64,000 nucleotides of DNA. It comes from Heterostelium album PN500 (lineage: Eukaryota > Evosea > Eumycetozoa > Acytosteliales > Acytosteliaceae). The stretch covers positions 2,224,010 through 2,288,009 of the forward strand of contig NW_008805065.1 of NCBI RefSeq assembly GCF_000004825.1, given 5' to 3'. The translations under genes and the position numbers were made by a program. The notes beneath the pieces were generated by a model. The model had not been told where the DNA came from, made no database searches, and saw nothing but the letters and a program-made list of their open reading frames with translations. This document shows, in pieces, positions 59,555-64,000 of the stretch (the first letter of the stretch is position 1; each line of letters starts with the position of its first letter).

Positions 59555-62500
59555 TTATTTTTTATTTGGTAATTTTAATGGTGAAGAAAAAGGTTCATTC
59601 TCTCCTGGTACTTTAAAGTTGATTTTTCTTCCAATTTGATAGATTTGGTTCAATACTTCATCAAACTCTTTATTCTCTACCAATTGTAAATACTTTTTAT
59701 ACAAGTCCATTGCCTGTAAGTGAATGATAGAATTATACTTATTAGTACCAATAAAATTATAAAGATAGTTTGTTGATAACTTACTGTCCTAGCATCTTCT
59801 ATACTACAATGAGTTTCAGTTTGAATGTCAATATTCAGCAAAATGTATGCCAAGAAACGAAGTGATAGCTTTCTCTGATTCTTTAGTTGGAAAAGTTCGA
59901 CAGTATCAATGATTTGCTCTGGTGGCACATAGATATTGATGATTCTGAAATCCTTTTTGAGTCCGTGACCTACAAACAATACCTTTTGATCCGCTAGGTA
60001 TCTGAGCTTGAGGTAACACGATTTCAGGGTGATCAAATTCTTGGAGCTTATCTTTAGGTCGAGATCACCTGGTTGAATACCAGAGAATCGCGTCAGATAG
60101 TCTGTGACTGGTTCAATCGATTGGATGTAGTCGTCGAGGAACGACTCGCCATTCTCACGCACTAAACTAACACGAGCCAAACTAAAGTTTCCTGGTTGAA
60201 TGATAACACGTTTACCATCGCTACTGACTTCGGTTTCCTCTGGACCAATCGAAACAAACTCGGTATCGATGGCAACGAGATCGCCTTCCTTTGGTAGGGT
60301 TGCAATATGTGGTGGAATAAAAGACATTGGGCCTTTGGTTGTGATTAAATTGTTGGCCATGTAGGTCTCTTTGGTAATTGGATTGCGTTCAAGTGGAACA
60401 GGTTCAATCTCCTCTTCATAGCCAACTTTACGATAGAACAAGATCACTGGTGTCTTCCATGTGGCATCAAAGTGGGCTACATCATTGATTGAGCATGTCT
60501 TTACTTTGAAATCGTTGAACAAATAGTATTGCGATGGATTTTCTTTGTCATAGAAATCGGATACCTGAATCTGTGCAACGAGGTGTCCTTGCTTTGGAAT
60601 TCGCTTGACCTGATCTTTAATGTGTGAAATCGATGACACCAATTCATAGAGTTGTCCGTCATCGGTAACAGGATCTATAAAGTTTACTGGTGTGGTTGGT
60701 GAGCTGGTTGATGGTGTTGTTATTGTTGTATTGGGTGAGTTTGGTCTGTTACTATTGTTGTTGTTGTTATTGTTGTTGTTGTTACTGTTGTTATCTTTAT
60801 CTTGTTGCTGTAATAAATCATTGGAATATTCAATTACATTAAATTGTTGGGTAGTGGATTGTTCGTCGATCTTTAGTCTAATCTTCAATGGTAGCCAAGT
60901 GGTTTCATTTTCAAAAGTGATTTCATTGGGATTGGAAGTGTCACCCGGTGAATTACCACTGACTGGTTTGACACCAGGAATGCTGTTGGAGATGAATTTC
61001 CAGTAGTCTTCATATTCTTTTTTGGTTGCATTGGCATTCAAACACAAAATGTTTGGTAGTGTTTTAGGTGTCTTTTTCTGTATGGTAGCAAAGTAGTTCT
61101 GACATTTCTCGCACCATGCTGGTGTCTTGATCTGTTTGGAAAGACTGGTACGCAATATGTTGGCAAAGGTCGGACCTTCAGGGCCAAGTTCCTGAACAGT
61201 AGCGGGATAGACAATATCAAATTGAAAATGATGTGAAGTCTTTTCATATTGATATCCACAATTGATACATTTGTTTTGTGAAACTACAGTGGAGCCAAAC
61301 AATGTATTGATAATTGAGTCTTGTTGTGGTTGGTTTTGGTTCTGTTGTTGTTGTTGTTGTTGTTTGTTGTTGTTATAAATAATCGATTGTTGTGGTTGAA
61401 TTATAGTTGGTTGAGGATTCAATTCTTTATGGATCTGCTCCATTAGGAATCTATTGAAATAGGTAATCAAATGAGAGAGTGGGAATGGTGCTTCAGGTTG
61501 TTCTTGTGTCAAACATAATCCAAATGACTCTGTTTGTGGGAACTGCTTTAATACTCTTAAAAAGTTACTGGTTTCAACAATATTTGATTTTTGCATCATA
61601 TCTATAAAAAAAAATTAATTATTTGCTTTAATAATATTTCAATTATACATATAAACTTACGGAAAATGAATCCAAGTTCACAAGATAAACAATAATTCTT
61701 TGAACAAAGATGATTTAAAAGTGAATTTCTTATATGTGGAATGAAATATAAGGTTTGAATACAACAGTTGGAATAGGTGTTGATAAGAGTATTCTCTAAA
61801 CCTGCAAACTGTGTCTTGTTATATATTCCAACATCAAACTCTTCAAATCCAACCTTTGTAAATTTAATATCCATCCATCTATATGCTTTTGGTGGTCTAA
61901 CTTGTGTAATAGATGACTATTTATCGAGAGAAAGAGTTAATATAAAATTAATAATATTAATTATTAATATAACATACTAGAGTTAAATTGGTTATTGTCT
62001 TTTGAGATTTTCCATCTTCATAAGTCTTTGAACGAATTTGTTTTCTTGAAATTCCAGTGTTTGTAATATATCCTACAAAGTCGTGTTGTTTCAAATGCGC
62101 TAAAAGTGATGGGTTCAGTGGACGTTGGGGTAGTCCAACCGGATATGATAGTGTTGGTTTCCAGTAGCTTGCAAGTTGTTGGTCTGGTTGATCCTGGAAG
62201 AATGGAACATATGATAGTGGCCAGTCGTCCTCCATTCTCTTTTGATGTTGGAAATGTGGATATTCAGCTGTTTCCAGTGGGTAGGAGTTGTTGTTGACAC
62301 GAATATTTTCTTTTTCTGCCCACTGATGAACTAGGTTTCCTGCGTCTCCAAAAGCCATAATGTCACCGCTTGACGAGATATCGAACGATAGAATGTAACC
62401 ATAGAGTGAGTCGATATGGAAGTACTGAGAGTTGGCAGTTGCTGCAGAGACAGTGTCCTGATGAATATCGGTGATTTGGATCTGTCCAGAGGCATCCGAT

Positions 62501-63687
62501 ACAATGGCAATCGATTGGTAATACTTTGGATGGAATCGAACCATCGAAGGACGTTTATACTGGATGGGTGGAAGTGGACGTAGTGATTTGATGTCGAATA
62601 CTTTGACGATCGAGTCAGAGTAGAGTTGTCCGTTGCGTGAGGTACAACCACAAGATACCATGATGTCGCCTTTGATATCCATGCTTCGTACGTCTGCCTT
62701 GTGTGCAGAGAGTGAGTGTTCGATTCGCCATGTTCTTGGATCGAGCATTGAGATGTCACCATTGGACTGGCCACACCACACACCACGCGCCAAACTTACA
62801 GACTTTACGCCGCTTGGCATTTGAACCTCACGTATCACTCGACCCGTGTAGAAATCAATGACATGCAACACTGGCTGATCTGAACAGACAACGATTTCGG
62901 TATGGTCGTGCTTCGAGTAGCATGCTGCATTGAGATCTTTCATCTTATCGTTCTTTACCGCGAAAATAGGAGCACCGCCACGCGAGTGGAAGTTGACAGT
63001 GTTGACACCTACAGACAAAACACCTTCGAAATCAATAAGCATATCTTTGATGGGGATGTTAATATTGCCAGAGGGAGCTGCGCCAAAGAAAGATGAGTGA
63101 CGTTCCATGTTTGGATTGATGAGCGATGTAACCTTGCCATTCTGATATCCGACCCAGAGCAACTCTGTCCACGGATCGAACCGCATTGCTGTGGGTGCGT
63201 TTGGTGCTGATTGACTGGTGGCATCGTATTCCTGTTCCACTCTCATCTCAAACCAACTCTCTGACTCTGGATAGTATTCGCCAGCCGAGTTGTGGTCGGC
63301 ATAGATAGATTGCATTGGAACGACACCGTTTGGTTGTAAAACTGGTGATGGTACTGCAACCATCGTTGGATCCATTATGTACGGGTGAAGAGAGTAGCCA
63401 CTCATAGCCACAGGTTGACCAGGTTGATAGACAGTTCCACCATGATGATTGTAATGTGTATATAAACCTACATGCTGTTGTTGTTGTTGTTGTTGTTGCT
63501 GTTGTTGTTGTTGTTGTTGAGCAGCAGCTGCTGCTAAAAGTTGTTGTTGAAGAACAGAGTAGTATGGTTGTCCGCTTGGTTGAAAGATACCAGCTGACTG
63601 ACTCAGTTGAGTCAATTTACTGCCGCTACTACTTCCACTTGATGATGTTGATGATGACATTGATCCTGATTGATGTTCATTACTCAT
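59555..63687 (-). CDS. PAN2: PAN2, poly(A)-specific ribonuclease subunit
   Basis: Catalytic subunit of the PAN2-PAN3 deadenylase, which trims mRNA poly(A) tails. It has 1313 residues in exons 63687-61978, 61916-61661, 61601-59785 and 59713-59555. Seen: a Ser/Gln-rich N-terminal extension, a beta-propeller with WTELLWVGYQNGKVTSL, YTGRVIREVQMPSGV and SLSAHKADVRSMDIKGDIMVSCG, an inactive ubiquitin-protease-like domain (FAGLENTLINTYSNCCIQTLYF, LCSKNYCLSCELGFIFHMM) and a DEDDh exonuclease with LVAIDTEFVSI (Asp1101, Glu1103), VGHGLKKDFRIINIY and HCSIEDART. As in other PAN2s the first Cys of the protease site reads as Asn (ENTLINTYSN). Poly-Gln and poly-Asn runs are inserted. Confidence 0.95.
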
Positions 63688-64000
63688 TCTATTAAAAAAT
63701 AATCTCTTTTTTTTTTCGTTCTTTTCTCTTTTTTCTCTTTGTTTATCAAAAAAATTATTTATTAAAGAGTATTTATTATTATATACATATAATTATTTTG
63801 GATAATTAGTTAACAAACATCTCTTTAATAATATTAAAAACCCAAAATATAAAAAGTTGATAGTCTTAATATATAACTTTTTTTTTCTTTTATATTACTC
63901 TTTAAAGTAATGAAATCTCAACAACGAACTTAATAATAAAAACAAAGTAATAAAAATAAATATAACTTTTTGTGATGGATTTTTTTGAAAAAAAAATAAA
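63688..64000. other. Upstream region of PAN2
   Basis: 313 bp of AT-rich DNA with T tracts next to the PAN2 start and at 63869-63878. It likely holds the PAN2 promoter; no other gene begins before the window ends. Confidence 0.45.

Noticed and set aside
1-64000. CRISPR arrays, insertion sequences, bacterial operons and horizontally acquired islands
   Set aside because: No regularly spaced repeats, no transposase genes, and all identified genes carry eukaryotic introns or dictyostelid composition.

Overview
The window reads as nuclear DNA of a dictyostelid social amoeba. It is AT-rich between genes. It has short introns (roughly 55 to 360 bases, mostly GTAAGT/GTATGT ... TAG), long homopolymeric A and T tracts, and proteins with Asn, Gln and Ser/Thr homopolymer runs. 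The gene set is also typical (ComC-like adhesion/signalling protein, annexin VII, DPE2-type glucanotransferase, LMBD2). Codon use is less extreme than I would expect of D. discoideum, which suggests another genus (for example Heterostelium, Cavenderia or Acytostelium), but I cannot fix the species. No bacterial operons, CRISPR arrays, tRNA or rRNA genes were seen.

Layout. 0-12.3 kb, all on the minus strand: 5' part of a mitochondrial m-AAA protease (AFG3-like); a 1035-residue LRR/TIG/EGF membrane protein of the ComC type; a MAP3K-epsilon/Cdc7/SepA-like kinase; a SAM-domain RGG protein; an EI24/EPG-4-like ER membrane protein. 13.9-16.2 kb plus: a four-RRM polypyrimidine-tract-binding protein (PTB). 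16.2-23.5 kb: a 7.25-kb stretch without a convincing gene. 23.5-25.3 kb plus: a two-finger C2H2 protein. 26-32 kb: DPH1, PPIL2, annexin VII. 32.6-35.9 kb: DPE2. 36.1-36.8 kb: relics of a Ty3/gypsy-like RNase H and of an SDR gene. 37-45.3 kb: SARAF-like protein, prohibitin-2, an unidentified Cys-rich protein, OXA1, a secreted clan-A glycosidase. 45.5-50.3 kb: a Ser/Thr/Asn-rich gene with frame breaks and a FUSC/ArAE-type membrane protein. 50.3-55 kb: mitochondrial GatB and LMBD2. 55-57 kb: a probable RNA polymerase I factor TAF1A. 58-64 kb: a ZIP zinc transporter and PAN2.

The genes do not form one pathway. Two loose themes recur: mitochondrial biogenesis and quality control (AFG3-like protease, prohibitin-2 which regulates it in other eukaryotes, OXA1, GatB), and RNA metabolism (PTB, PPIL2, PAN2, TAF1A-like). 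Gene models were spliced by hand: every exon join was checked for GT/AG ends and reading phase, with protein continuity as the guide.

I did not find a clear undescribed system. The best leads are the gene desert with its cluster of hairpins, the CU-rich tracts upstream of the PTB gene (possible self-regulation), the unidentified Cys-cluster protein with tandem in-frame splice acceptors, the divergent TAF1A candidate, the antisense SDR fragment, and the three same-direction frame shifts at homopolymers in the 46-kb gene.
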